This document shows, piece after piece, positions 1 through 8,434 of a DNA stretch of 64,000 nt. The notes beneath the pieces were generated by a model. That model saw nothing but the letters and a program-made list of their open reading frames with translations, did no database searches and was not told the origin of the DNA. Within the stretch, counting starts at the first letter, position 1; each line of letters opens with the position of its first letter. The position numbers were made by a program, and so were the translations under genes. This stretch comes from Paraeggerthella hongkongensis (lineage in GTDB: Bacteria; Actinomycetota; Coriobacteriia; Coriobacteriales; Eggerthellaceae). The stretch spans positions 1 through 64,000 of the forward strand of contig NZ_PPTQ01000014.1 in the NCBI RefSeq assembly GCF_003340345.1, in the 5' to 3' direction.

Positions 1-180
1 TCCCGCTTCCCCGCCCCAACCTTAAAAAGACCTGAAATCCCATTTGCCGTGGTATAAAGACCCCAAGCAACGAAAGACCCCCTTGGGGAATCGGCCTTCC
101 GGACGGAACACCATTGCCCATAGAGTAACCGGAAACGCAAGAACTGCACCGCGTTCCCCAAACGAAGTGAAGAGGCACCG

Positions 181-1707
181 ATGAAAATAACCTTGAAGAT
201 CGCATTGATCGTAATACTTGCCCTAGCCGGCATCTCCCTAGCTGCGTTCATGCTCTTGAAATCGCTCACCCCCAACCAGGAAGAGCGTATAGCCTACGAT
301 AAGGACAAGCAGGTCGCACTCATCGACTCGCAGCTTGCCGGGATGGACCTCGAAAAGATCCGCGCGAAAAAAGACCTGATCATGGAGAAGCCCATCGAAG
401 ACCTGCATGCGGCAATCTCGAAGGGCGAACTAACCTACGAAGAGCTGACGGCGTTTTATCTGGACCGCATCAAAACGTACGACGCCGGCGAAAAGGGGCT
501 CAACGCAGTGGCGGCAATCAACCCGAAAGCCATAGAGGAAGCCCGCACTCTCGACGCGAACCCCGCAACCCCGACGGGCATGAGGGGAATCCCCGTCCTC
601 CTCAAAGACAACATCAACACGAACACCATGCCGACCAGCGGCGGCACCTACGCGCTCAAGGACTTCACGCCAAGCGACAACGCCGAAATGGTAACCGCCC
701 TCATCAATAGCGGCGCCATCATTTTGGGCAAGTCGAACCTGTCGGAACTTGCGAACTTCATGGACACGAGGATGCCGAGCGGCTACAGCTCCAAGGCCGG
801 CCAAACCCACAACCCCTTCAATCCCCTCGAGCTCTCGCCGGAAGGCTCCAGTTCCGGAAGCGGCGCAGCCGTTGCCGCGAATCTCTCCGCAGTGGCAATC
901 GGAACGGAAACCACGGGTTCGATCATCGCCCCGTCGGCGATCCATTCGATCGTCGGGCTCAAGCCCACGAAAGACGCCATCTCCGCCACGGGCGTGATTC
1001 CGTTGTCGTCCACCATGGACACCGTAGGGCCCATGACGAAAAACGTAAAGGACGCAGCCGCTCTCTACAACGCATCTATATCGGATACGTCGAAGGCCGT
1101 GGACGAAAACCTCAACGCCGACTTCCTCAAGGGGAAGCGAATCGGCATTGTCGGCAAAGATCCCGATCAGGCCCTTGCCAACAAGATTAAGGCATGCGGC
1201 GCCGAAGCGGTAGCGGTCGAGTTTACGGAAGAAGGAATTGACAACGAGTACATCATCAACCAGGACTTCAAAAACGACCTCAATCGGTACCTGCAAACCT
1301 ACAATGCGCCGGTGAAAAGCCTCGCGGAGCTGATCGCCTTCAACAAAGAAGACGCGAGCAGGCGAGCAAAATACGGCCAGAACCTCATTGAAGAGGCAAA
1401 CGAGGTGAACGAATTCGATAAAGCGAAAGTCGAAGCGATGGTCAAAAAGGCACAGAGCAGAATCGACGACCTGCTTCGCGACAAAAAGCTCGACGCGCTT
1501 GTTTTCTACGACAACGAAGGCGTCCTTCTGCCCGCCGTGGCAGGATACCCCGAATTGACGGTGCCGGTCGACGTTTCCGAAGAAGGCGCCCCTAGGGGAG
1601 CCACTTTCATCGCAAGCCAGAACGAGGACGAGAAGCTGCTCAACATCGCCTACAGCTTCGAGCAGAAAACCACCGGGCGCGCGATCCCTGAGAATTACCT
1701 GAAGTAG
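181..1707 (+). CDS. Membrane-anchored amidase-signature hydrolase
   Basis: The 508-residue product belongs to the amidase-signature family (GatA/fatty-acid-amide-hydrolase fold), which hydrolyses carboxamides. An uncleaved hydrophobic N-terminal segment (about residues 7-27) should anchor it so that the enzyme faces outward. The family's Lys/Ser/Ser catalytic set is visible: K142 in VLLKDN, the serine-glycine loop GSSSGSGAA at 222-230, and the nucleophile S247 in GTETTGSIIAPS. Length fits the family. It is not gatA of the transamidosome: gatB and gatC are absent and the anchor argues for an envelope or scavenging role. The ATG is preceded by a weak AGAGG. It stands alone and is convergent with the surface protein downstream. 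The natural substrate cannot be told. Confidence 0.88.
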   Translation: MKITLKIALIVILALAGISLAAFMLLKSLTPNQEERIAYDKDKQVALIDSQLAGMDLEKIRAKKDLIMEKPIEDLHAAISKGELTYEELTAFYLDRIKTYDAGEKGLNAVAAINPKAIEEARTLDANPATPTGMRGIPVLLKDNINTNTMPTSGGTYALKDFTPSDNAEMVTALINSGAIILGKSNLSELANFMDTRMPSGYSSKAGQTHNPFNPLELSPEGSSSGSGAAVAANLSAVAIGTETTGSIIAPSAIHSIVGLKPTKDAISATGVIPLSSTMDTVGPMTKNVKDAAALYNASISDTSKAVDENLNADFLKGKRIGIVGKDPDQALANKIKACGAEAVAVEFTEEGIDNEYIINQDFKNDLNRYLQTYNAPVKSLAELIAFNKEDASRRAKYGQNLIEEANEVNEFDKAKVEAMVKKAQSRIDDLLRDKKLDALVFYDNEGVLLPAVAGYPELTVPVDVSEEGAPRGATFIASQNEDEKLLNIAYSFEQKTTGRAIPENYLK

Positions 1708-1893
1708 GATTGCCCGCCATCGACGAGCATCGGATTGCGTCGTTGACAGGCTCCTCTGGACAAGGGAGCAAACTCCCCCCGCCCCCCGCTACCGCCCCGT
1801 ATCGCAAGTTGCCGAAGTCGATACCAAACAGCATCCATGCGGTTAACGATCGGTCGGCACGGAAACACTGAAGCGCGAGCCCGCAAAAAGCAA

Positions 1894-1930
1894 CTCGCCC
1901 CTGGAAGCAAGCGTTACTTCCAGGGGCGAG
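1894..1930 (-). terminator. Rho-independent terminator of the surface-protein gene
   Basis: A perfect 14-bp stem (arms 1894-1907 and 1917-1930, 9-nt loop) lies 40 nt past the stop codon of the minus-strand surface-protein gene. On that strand it is followed by TTGCTTTTT, the U-rich tail expected of an intrinsic terminator. It may also act on the convergent amidase transcript, though the plus-strand tail is poorer in T. Confidence 0.8.
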
Positions 1931-1969
1931 CTTTGGTTCGAGCAATGCGAAACGATCCGTTCGTTTCCT

Positions 1970-3802
1970 TTAGATTTTCCTCTTCCTCAAAGCCATCGCA
2001 AGGAGGCCGCCCGCTGCAACAACCGCTGCAAACACAGACGAAAGAGGACTGTAATCCCCGGTGCGAACGAGGCTCTTGTAGCCCACTGCAGCCTGCTTGC
2101 CCTGACCGTTATCGTCAGTTCCAGCGTTCTTGCCAGCGTCCACGGTCTTGCCAGTTTCAGGAGAATCAGGCTTCTCCTCATTTTCATTAGAGCCCGGATC
2201 GGCTATCTCGCGGTCCTCCATGCGCACCACGGACCCGGCCGCGGCGGCCCACCCGTCCCCGGAGCGGACCTCCACGGCGCCCTCGCGCACGCGGAACACG
2301 ATCGACTCGGCCACCTCGTAGCCCCGCGGGGCGCGCGTCTCCACCATCGTGTAGACGCCCGGGGCCAGCTCCACCGAGCGCGGCTCGGGGCCCGAGACCC
2401 ACTCGGCCACGGCCTCGCCGTCGGCGGAGTCGCCCTTGACGACCTTGAGGGAGGCGCCTTCCAGCTCGCCGGAGCCGGCCACGGCGGTCTTGCTCATGAG
2501 CGCGGTCGCGCCGGACTCGCGGTCCTCCATGCGCACCACGGACCCGGCCGCGGCGGCCCACCCGTCCCCGGAGCGGACCTCCACGGCGCCCTCGCGCACG
2601 CGGAACACGATCGACTCGGCCACCTCGTAGCCCCGCGGGGCGCGCGTCTCCACCATCGTGTAGACGCCCGGGGCCAGCTCCACCGAGCGCGGCTCGGGGC
2701 CCGAGACCCACTCGGCCACGGCCTCGCCGTCGGCGGAGCCGCCCTCGACGACCTTGAGGGAGGCGCCCTCCAGCTCGCCGGAGCCGGCCACGGCGGTCTT
2801 GCTCATGAGCGCGGTCGCGCCTTCGTCGGCAACGCTTACGCGCAAAGCGACGGTGCGCTGCAAGCTCTCCGAAAGGGCAAAGCTGCCGATGGTCTGGCTT
2901 CCCGGAGCAACGAAGCTTATGCTCTTGCCCATGTCCTGCGGCTTGAACAGATTAATAAGAATCTCGTTCTCGCCAAACGAAACCGACTCCGTCGCCTGGA
3001 TGAAAAGACCTTCGGGCCTTTTCTCCACGCGCAGCCCCTCGGGCACGACGATATCGCCCAACTCGTCGTCCGAAATCACCTTGTCGGACTTCTCGCTTAC
3101 CACGATCCCCTGAAGAAGTTCCTTTTTGGAAACGGTCAGGGTTCCATCGATCTCGTTTCCATTGAACATGAACTGCGGCACGTACGCCATCTTTTCGCGA
3201 TAATCCGCCACCTTGTCCTTGATGGACTGCTTCATGCTGTCGATGGTCTGCGCTATTTCGGCAGGCATCTGTTCGGCAGACCCCGAACCGTCATTCTTGA
3301 CCAAGGCGAACTCTTTGAAATTCGAGTTTCCCAGCTCTTCCCATATAAGAAGCTGCGTGGCAACGTACCACAGCTTGTTCTGACTGTCGTCGTTGTCTTC
3401 GTTGCCGTATCCAAAATGAGAATACAGGCTCATGGTGTTGATCATATCGGAAGTGAGCGTCAAATCCGAGGGCTGGTAATCGCCCATTTTAAGGGGGTCG
3501 ACCATCACGTCGGCCTCAAGGCAATAAACCGGCTTTTCCTCGTGGCTGATAACAGCCACGGCAACGTAGTTCGTCTTCTTCAAGTGCCCGGGATTCTGCT
3601 TGTCTTCGACCATAACCCCCAGCGTGTTTCCCGAGGGGTCCTTCGCATTGATCGCGTACACGTCTTTCCCGTCGAAAATGCTGGTAATCTCAAGGGGGCC
3701 GGATGCAACCCCAACCGCTGAAGCGGGTGCAGCATATACCGGAGACAAGCCTATCAGCGCCATCAGAAGCAGCGCAATTACGGGCATTCTCATTCTTGTC
3801 AT
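1970..3802 (-). CDS. Sortase-anchored surface protein with thioester domain and two SpaA/Cna-B-like repeats
   Basis: A 610-residue predicted cell-wall adhesin. A signal peptide (MTRMRMPVIALLLMALIG..., cleavage probably after VYA/A near residue 25) is followed by a thioester-domain region in which C94 (VYCLEA) and Q150 (VATQLLIWEE) are placed like the Cys-Gln pair that forms an internal thioester in Gram-positive adhesins. Residues about 325-530 are two almost identical 103-residue beta-domain repeats of the prealbumin/Cna-B type (VYTMVETRAPRGYEV is the hallmark strand). The C-terminus has LVRTG (578-582, an LPXTG variant), a hydrophobic stretch and RKRK, the standard sortase signal. ATG 3802 is preferred to the upstream TTG because AAGGA sits 8 nt before it. 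No sortase gene is in the window. Covalent host attachment is inferred from the family. Confidence 0.86.
   Translation of the reverse strand: MTRMRMPVIALLLMALIGLSPVYAAPASAVGVASGPLEITSIFDGKDVYAINAKDPSGNTLGVMVEDKQNPGHLKKTNYVAVAVISHEEKPVYCLEADVMVDPLKMGDYQPSDLTLTSDMINTMSLYSHFGYGNEDNDDSQNKLWYVATQLLIWEELGNSNFKEFALVKNDGSGSAEQMPAEIAQTIDSMKQSIKDKVADYREKMAYVPQFMFNGNEIDGTLTVSKKELLQGIVVSEKSDKVISDDELGDIVVPEGLRVEKRPEGLFIQATESVSFGENEILINLFKPQDMGKSISFVAPGSQTIGSFALSESLQRTVALRVSVADEGATALMSKTAVAGSGELEGASLKVVEGGSADGEAVAEWVSGPEPRSVELAPGVYTMVETRAPRGYEVAESIVFRVREGAVEVRSGDGWAAAAGSVVRMEDRESGATALMSKTAVAGSGELEGASLKVVKGDSADGEAVAEWVSGPEPRSVELAPGVYTMVETRAPRGYEVAESIVFRVREGAVEVRSGDGWAAAAGSVVRMEDREIADPGSNENEEKPDSPETGKTVDAGKNAGTDDNGQGKQAAVGYKSLVRTGDYSPLSSVFAAVVAAGGLLAMALRKRKI
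2211..2828 (-). repeat. Tandem 309-bp direct repeat inside the surface-protein gene
   Basis: Copies 2211-2519 and 2520-2828 match with only three internal substitutions (giving VVKGD versus VVEGG in protein, plus one silent change) until identity is lost at about 2821. The unit is exactly 103 codons, so copy-number changes keep the frame. The repeats are much richer in G+C than the rest of the gene. Confidence 0.92.
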
Positions 3803-4030
3803 AAGCAATCCTTACTTAATACGAGCGTAAGGCGACAAGACAACCCCCGTCGTCATAGCCGCCCATCTTCCATTTCCGGTCGAATAAATCGACCCCGAAT
3901 TATGCCAGGCGGAGTCTACTATAGAATTGTTTATACATGAAAGAGTTTATATACAAGCAAGGATAAATGATTCATTGCGTAAACCATCTGCTCTGCACAG
4001 AGGCGAAAGCGCCGCGAGCCAATGCAAGCC
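3803..4030. other. Intergenic region upstream of the surface-protein gene
   Basis: About 230 bp with an AT-rich core (3885-3980) in otherwise GC-rich DNA. It should hold the promoter of the leftward surface-protein gene; several -10-like words (TATAGT, TATAAA on the minus strand) are present but no convincing -35 pairing was found. No gene was recognised. Confidence 0.4.
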
Positions 4031-6553
4031 TCAGCTCACGGGGACCGCTTCCGCATGCAGGTCAGAGAAGTACTGCTCCGCTATGCGAGCGGACGAAGCG
4101 GCATCCTTTGCGTAGTAATCCGCGCCGATGATCCGAGCGTACTCTTCCGTCAAAACCGCGCCGCCCACCATTACGGCAGCACCCGGGACCTCAGCGTGCA
4201 AAAGCGCGATCGTCTGCTCCATCGCCTTGACGGTCGTCGTCATCAAGGCGGACAATCCCACCAACCTCGCATGGCACTCCCGAACCCCGTCCACAACCGC
4301 CTCAGGCGAAACGTCGCGCCCAAGATCGACCACGCGATACCCGTAGTTCTCGAGCAGCATCTTGACGATGTTCTTCCCTATGTCGTGAATATCGCCCTTC
4401 ACCGTAGCAAGCACGATAACCTGCCCGCGGTCAAGTTCGCTCGCACCCGCCTGGTCTTTGATCACGTCGAAACCGGCCTTGACGGCCTCCGCCGAAGCCA
4501 TGAGCTGCGGAAGGAAGAACGCGCCTCGTTCGAACCTGTCGCCAACCTCATTGAACGTAGGAATAAACACGTCGTTGATCAGGGACAGCGCGTCTCGCGA
4601 CCGCAAAAGGCCCCGCGTCGCATCGGCCATGGGCCCCTTGCGCCCCGTAAGGATCAGCTGCTCGATTGCGCGCACCTCGTCGTCGGCCCCAGCGCTTGCG
4701 CCGCTCAAATCATCGGCGCTCGGCACCAGCTCCCGCGATCCCTTGGCCGCGTCTTCAGACCCGCCGGCGCTCACGGCATAGCGCTCAACGTACGATGCGG
4801 CGTTTTCATCTTCGCCGCTCAACACGCGAAAGCTCTCCACAACGTCCCGGCAGCGCACGGACATCGGATTGAGGATGGGCATGTCGAGCCCCGCCCCCAA
4901 AGCGGCCGCAAGGAACGTCGCCGTCATCAGCTCCCGCTCGGGCAAGCCGAAGCTGATATTCGACACGCCGAGCACCGTGCGCACGCCCAAACGCTCCTTG
5001 ACCATGCTTACCGCGCGCAAAATCTCGCATGCTTCACGTTGGTTCGTCGCCGCCGACATGACAAGGCAGTCGATGGCGATGTCCTCGCGCGGGATCCCGT
5101 GCGAAACCGCCTGATCAACAATGCGCTTAGCCAAGGCGAACCGCTCCTCGGCACTTGACGGAATGCCGTGCTCGTCAAGCGTCAAGCCTACCACCGCGCA
5201 GCCGTAGCGCTTCACGATGGGAAGGATGGCCTCCAAGCTCTCCCGCTTCGCGTTCACGGAATTGACGAGCGGCTTGCCCGCATAGCCGCGCACCGCTTCC
5301 TCGATGGCGCAAGGGTCGCTCGAGTCGATCTGCAAAGGCAGCGTCGACGTTGCCTGCAGCCTCAAAACGGCGCGCGAGAGAACGTCCGCCTCGTCGAGCT
5401 CGGGTAGCCCCACGTTCACATCGAGGATCTCGGCTCCCGCCTCCTGCTGGACAACCGCCTCCCCCACCAGATAATCGTAGTCGCCATCGCGCAAAGCGGC
5501 CCGCAAGCGCGGCTTGCCCGTCGGGTTTATGCGCTCGCCGATCATCGCAACGCGATGCGCGTCCTTTTCGAGCACCACCGCTTCTTGGGCGCTCGTGACA
5601 ACGAACGCGTCAACCTTGTCGCGCGGGACAACCGACCGGCCCTTCGCCAGCCGCGCAAGACGCTCCACGAACACCGGGGACGTTCCGCAGCAGCCCCCGA
5701 TCACGGTCACGCCCGCAGAAACAATCCCGTCCATCGCGCGCTCGAACTCGTCAGGCTCGACGTCGTATACCGTGCGCCCATCAACAATGCGCGGCATGCC
5801 GGCGTTGGGGCGCACCACAACGGGACAGCGCGCGAACCTCAAAAGCTCGTGCGCAACAGGCACCAGTTCATCGGGGCCCAGCGAGCAGTTGACGCCGACC
5901 ACATGCGCGCCCAAAGCGGAAAGCGTCGCCGCCGCCACCGAGGGAGGCGTCCCTAAAAACGTTCGGCCGTCCTCCCCGAACGTCATCGAAACGAATACGG
6001 GAAGATTCGAACAATTCTTAGCGGCAAGAAGAGCCGCTTTCGCTTCCCGCAGATCGGTCATGGTCTCTATCAGCACGATGTCGCACCCAGCCGCCACGAT
6101 CGCTCGCACCTGTTCGCGGAACATATCGTAAGCATCGGAAAACGACAGCGAGCCAAGCGGTTCCAGCAAAACGCCGAGCGGGCCCATCCCTCCGGCCACG
6201 TAGCGCGCGCCCGCGGCACGCGCGCAAGCGGCGGCCGCACGATACACGTCGGCCACCTCCGCGCGGCCCTCCAGCTTATGAGCGTTCGCACTGAACGTGT
6301 TGGTGGTGACCATTTCCGCGCCCGCTTCAACGTAAGAAGCGTGAACAGCGGTAATGGCGTCGGGATTCGTGAAGTTCAGCAAATCGGGAAGCTCGCCATG
6401 GGCGGTCAGCCCCTGCTTTTGAAGCATGGTGCCCATGGCGCCGTCCTGCACAAGAAAGTCCAAGCCTTGCAGCACGCGCTCCAGATGCGCATCCTTGATA
6501 ACCAAGCCCTCCAAGCTGTCCGGCATGCTCGCTCGCCCATCGTTCGCCATCAT
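4031..6553 (-). CDS. metH: Cobalamin-dependent methionine synthase lacking the SAM reactivation domain
   Basis: Transfers a methyl group from methyltetrahydrofolate to homocysteine via cobalamin. The 840-residue product has, in order: a homocysteine S-methyltransferase barrel with zinc-ligand cysteines (GVNCSLGP and GGCCGTSP), a pterin-binding domain (MIGERINPTGKPRL), the cobalamin cap helices and the cobalamin-binding domain with the axial-histidine motif DIHDIGKN near residue 715. It stops there, so the C-terminal AdoMet-binding reactivation domain of the long enzyme (about 1,230 residues in E. coli) is missing; the neighbouring upstream gene supplies it. The start is the ATG at 6553, with GGAGGG 6 nt upstream and 16 nt after the upstream stop; an upstream in-frame extension would overlap that gene. 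Third gene of a leftward operon with metF. Confidence 0.95.
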   Translation of the reverse strand: MMANDGRASMPDSLEGLVIKDAHLERVLQGLDFLVQDGAMGTMLQKQGLTAHGELPDLLNFTNPDAITAVHASYVEAGAEMVTTNTFSANAHKLEGRAEVADVYRAAAACARAAGARYVAGGMGPLGVLLEPLGSLSFSDAYDMFREQVRAIVAAGCDIVLIETMTDLREAKAALLAAKNCSNLPVFVSMTFGEDGRTFLGTPPSVAAATLSALGAHVVGVNCSLGPDELVPVAHELLRFARCPVVVRPNAGMPRIVDGRTVYDVEPDEFERAMDGIVSAGVTVIGGCCGTSPVFVERLARLAKGRSVVPRDKVDAFVVTSAQEAVVLEKDAHRVAMIGERINPTGKPRLRAALRDGDYDYLVGEAVVQQEAGAEILDVNVGLPELDEADVLSRAVLRLQATSTLPLQIDSSDPCAIEEAVRGYAGKPLVNSVNAKRESLEAILPIVKRYGCAVVGLTLDEHGIPSSAEERFALAKRIVDQAVSHGIPREDIAIDCLVMSAATNQREACEILRAVSMVKERLGVRTVLGVSNISFGLPERELMTATFLAAALGAGLDMPILNPMSVRCRDVVESFRVLSGEDENAASYVERYAVSAGGSEDAAKGSRELVPSADDLSGASAGADDEVRAIEQLILTGRKGPMADATRGLLRSRDALSLINDVFIPTFNEVGDRFERGAFFLPQLMASAEAVKAGFDVIKDQAGASELDRGQVIVLATVKGDIHDIGKNIVKMLLENYGYRVVDLGRDVSPEAVVDGVRECHARLVGLSALMTTTVKAMEQTIALLHAEVPGAAVMVGGAVLTEEYARIIGADYYAKDAASSARIAEQYFSDLHAEAVPVS

Positions 6554-6569
6554 GTTCTCCCTCCGCACG

Positions 6570-7262
6570 CTAGGCGTCGTCGCCGCAGCATGTCCTTCCC
6601 TGCTTCCTCCATGCGCAGCGCCCTTCAAGCGCGCACGTTTCGCACGACGCTCGCACCGCATCGCTCACCGCGCCGTCGAACACCCCCATAACGGCCGTGA
6701 TGCTCTTCGTCGGGACAAGCAAGTACTCCGACGTCGCCGTCAAGCCAATGCTTCGCGGCGCATCGAGCGCGTCGAGCAACCCCTTCTGCACGGTCAGGGG
6801 AAAGTCACCGTATCCAGGGCTGTAGCGGCGGTTCACGGCGCACGCGCGCTCAGCGGCATAGCAAGTCACCTGCTCCTCCGCATCGGACGCGGCGGATTCG
6901 ACCAAGGCGGAAGCCGCCGCATCGAAGAACAGCGCCTCCGTTGGACTGACCGCGACCCTTCGCTGGTACTCTCGCTCGTACGACGACCCCAGCGTGCAGG
7001 CGATCAAAACGGCTTCCCTCGCCCCCTGAAGATGCGCGGCAATGTCTTTTCCCTCCAGCGGCTGAGGCATGCCCTCAAGCCAAACGCACGTATCGCTTCC
7101 TCGTTCTCGATCAAGGGGAAACGCCCGCCAAACGCACCGCGGCTTCACGGCTTTCTCGCACGCACGCATCACGTCCTCGAGTCGGGCCAAAAGCTCGGCA
7201 TCGAGGGCCTGGCCATGATATCCCAGGTAACGCAGCACTTCAGCGCGATCAAAGCCCGCCAT
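6570..7262 (-). CDS. Stand-alone methionine synthase reactivation (AdoMet-binding) protein
   Basis: About 230 residues resembling the C-terminal activation domain of MetH, which binds AdoMet and remethylates cob(II)alamin after the cofactor is oxidised. The diagnostic segment is NRRYSPGYGDFPLTVQ (the R-x-x-x-G-Y-G motif) followed by the LTATSEYLLVPTKSITAVMGV strand. The C-terminus ends in a cysteine cluster (CETCALEGRCAWRKQGRTCC), an extra seen in some free-standing versions and possibly a metal site. ATG 7262 is chosen because GGAAGG lies 8 nt upstream; a GTG at 7280 is the alternative. It overlaps the end of metF by 14 nt and precedes metH by 16 nt, so the three genes should be co-translated. 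Confidence 0.88.
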   Translation of the reverse strand: MAGFDRAEVLRYLGYHGQALDAELLARLEDVMRACEKAVKPRCVWRAFPLDRERGSDTCVWLEGMPQPLEGKDIAAHLQGAREAVLIACTLGSSYEREYQRRVAVSPTEALFFDAAASALVESAASDAEEQVTCYAAERACAVNRRYSPGYGDFPLTVQKGLLDALDAPRSIGLTATSEYLLVPTKSITAVMGVFDGAVSDAVRASCETCALEGRCAWRKQGRTCCGDDA

Positions 7263-8136
7263 GCCGGCCGCCTTCCGCACCCCAGGAGCCCCTGAGCGCG
7301 CTCACGCAGGCGCGCGCGATGTCAGGCTGGTTCATCGTGTAAATGTGCAATCCATCAACGCCGTGCTTCTGAAGATCGACCAGCTGCTCGCACGCGAACT
7401 CGATCCCGGCCGACCGCAGGGAATCGGGAGCGTTTTCGTATTTCGCCAAAAGCTTGATGATGGGAGACGGCAGCGAGGCGCCGCACATGAACACCATGCG
7501 CTGTATCTGAGCCTTGCTCAAAAACGGCATGATGCCGCACGTTATAGGCACCGTGACGTGCGCTCTTTCGGCCGCTTCGCGAAAGCGGTAGTAATACTGG
7601 TTGTCGAAGAACAGCTGCGTGACGAAAAAGCTCGCACCCGCATCTTGTTTCTGCTTCAGATGAGCGACGGACGCCTTGAAGTCGGTGCACTCGATATGGC
7701 CTTCGGGATAAGCCGCCGCTCCAATGCAAAACCCCTCGTCAGCCAACCTCATGATAAGATCCTTGGCATACTTGAACGGCGACGGGTCGCAGGCGGACAC
7801 AACGTCTCCGCGCAAGGCGAGCACATTGGAGACCCCGCGACGACGCAGATCGTCGATCGCAGCGGTCAGCGCCTCCTCGGTGGAGTTGATGCACGTCAAA
7901 TGCGCAACCGAAGGAACATCGAAGTCGTGGTGGATAAGCGAAGCTACTTCAGCCGTAGCTTGCTGGTTGCCGCTCCCTCCCGCCGAATACGTCACGCTGA
8001 TAAAGTCGGGAACAAGATCGGCCAAAGAAGCCGCAACCCCATGAGCCGCATCGAGCGTCAAATCCCCCTTCGGAGGGAAAATCTCGAAAGAGACCGGCTG
8101 CTTGCGCGTAGCGAATATATCATCTATCCTTCTCAT
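7249..8136 (-). CDS. metF: 5,10-methylenetetrahydrofolate reductase
   Basis: Reduces methylenetetrahydrofolate to methyltetrahydrofolate, the donor for MetH. The 295-residue product begins MRRIDDIFATRKQPVSFEIFPPKGD, has the FAD-barrel strand FISVTYSAGGSGN and the NVLALRGD strand, and matches the length of bacterial MetF (296 in E. coli). The ATG at 8136 fits the conserved N-terminus; an upstream in-frame extension of 27 codons has no family resemblance. First gene of the metF-reactivase-metH operon. No cobalamin or SAM riboswitch was recognised upstream, though only about 300 bp are available before the divergent transporter. Confidence 0.95.
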   Translation of the reverse strand: MRRIDDIFATRKQPVSFEIFPPKGDLTLDAAHGVAASLADLVPDFISVTYSAGGSGNQQATAEVASLIHHDFDVPSVAHLTCINSTEEALTAAIDDLRRRGVSNVLALRGDVVSACDPSPFKYAKDLIMRLADEGFCIGAAAYPEGHIECTDFKASVAHLKQKQDAGASFFVTQLFFDNQYYYRFREAAERAHVTVPITCGIMPFLSKAQIQRMVFMCGASLPSPIIKLLAKYENAPDSLRSAGIEFACEQLVDLQKHGVDGLHIYTMNQPDIARACVSALRGSWGAEGGRHGGL

Positions 8137-8273
8137 GCTTCCATTATTGCGAATCGCGACGCTCCGAGCAAGGACGTCGGGGGCATCGGGTCGAACACGG
8201 CAGCACAGTCGCGACAAAAGGACACCGCCTTCAGGGTTTCGTCAACCCAGAACGGCTCCCTATCGTACAACGG

Positions 8274-8302
8274 TTGCCATATTGTCATTTGCGCGATAGA
8301 AT
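8274..8302 (+). promoter_or_regulatory. Promoter of the SulP transporter gene
   Basis: TTGCCA (8274-8279), a 17-bp spacer and TAGAAT (8297-8302) make a good vegetative promoter. Transcription would start near 8309, giving a leader of about 125 nt before the ATG at 8435. Confidence 0.65.
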
Positions 8303-8346
8303 GCACATTCCCGTCGCAAACACCAACTGCAAAACGAACACGTTCG

Positions 8347-8398
8347 CGTTCCGCCCGGCGCCACGCTTGGGCGGAACGTCTTGTTTGCGGGGGCGCAA
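8347..8398 (+). promoter_or_regulatory. Two hairpins in the sulP leader
   Basis: A 10-bp stem (8347-8356 with 8369-8378, 12-nt loop) is followed 6 nt later by a 5-bp stem with a GGGG loop (8385-8398). Neither has a U tract, so this may be a regulatory leader rather than a terminator. It matches no riboswitch class that I recognise. Confidence 0.4.
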
Positions 8399-8434
8399 CA
8401 CCGCAAAGCCCGACACGACCCAGAAGAATCGACC

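Larger units (their letters stand above)
8137..8434. other. Divergent intergenic region metF / sulP
   Basis: Nearly 300 bp without a credible gene. It holds a rightward sigma-70-type promoter at 8274-8302 and two hairpins in the resulting sulP leader (8347-8378 and 8385-8398). The leftward metF promoter could not be placed with confidence. Confidence 0.5.

Noticed and set aside
2187-2711. Minus-strand Arg/Gly-rich frame inside the surface-protein repeats
   Set aside because: Alternative frame of the GC-rich repeats; composition is an artefact of the SpaA-like coding frame.
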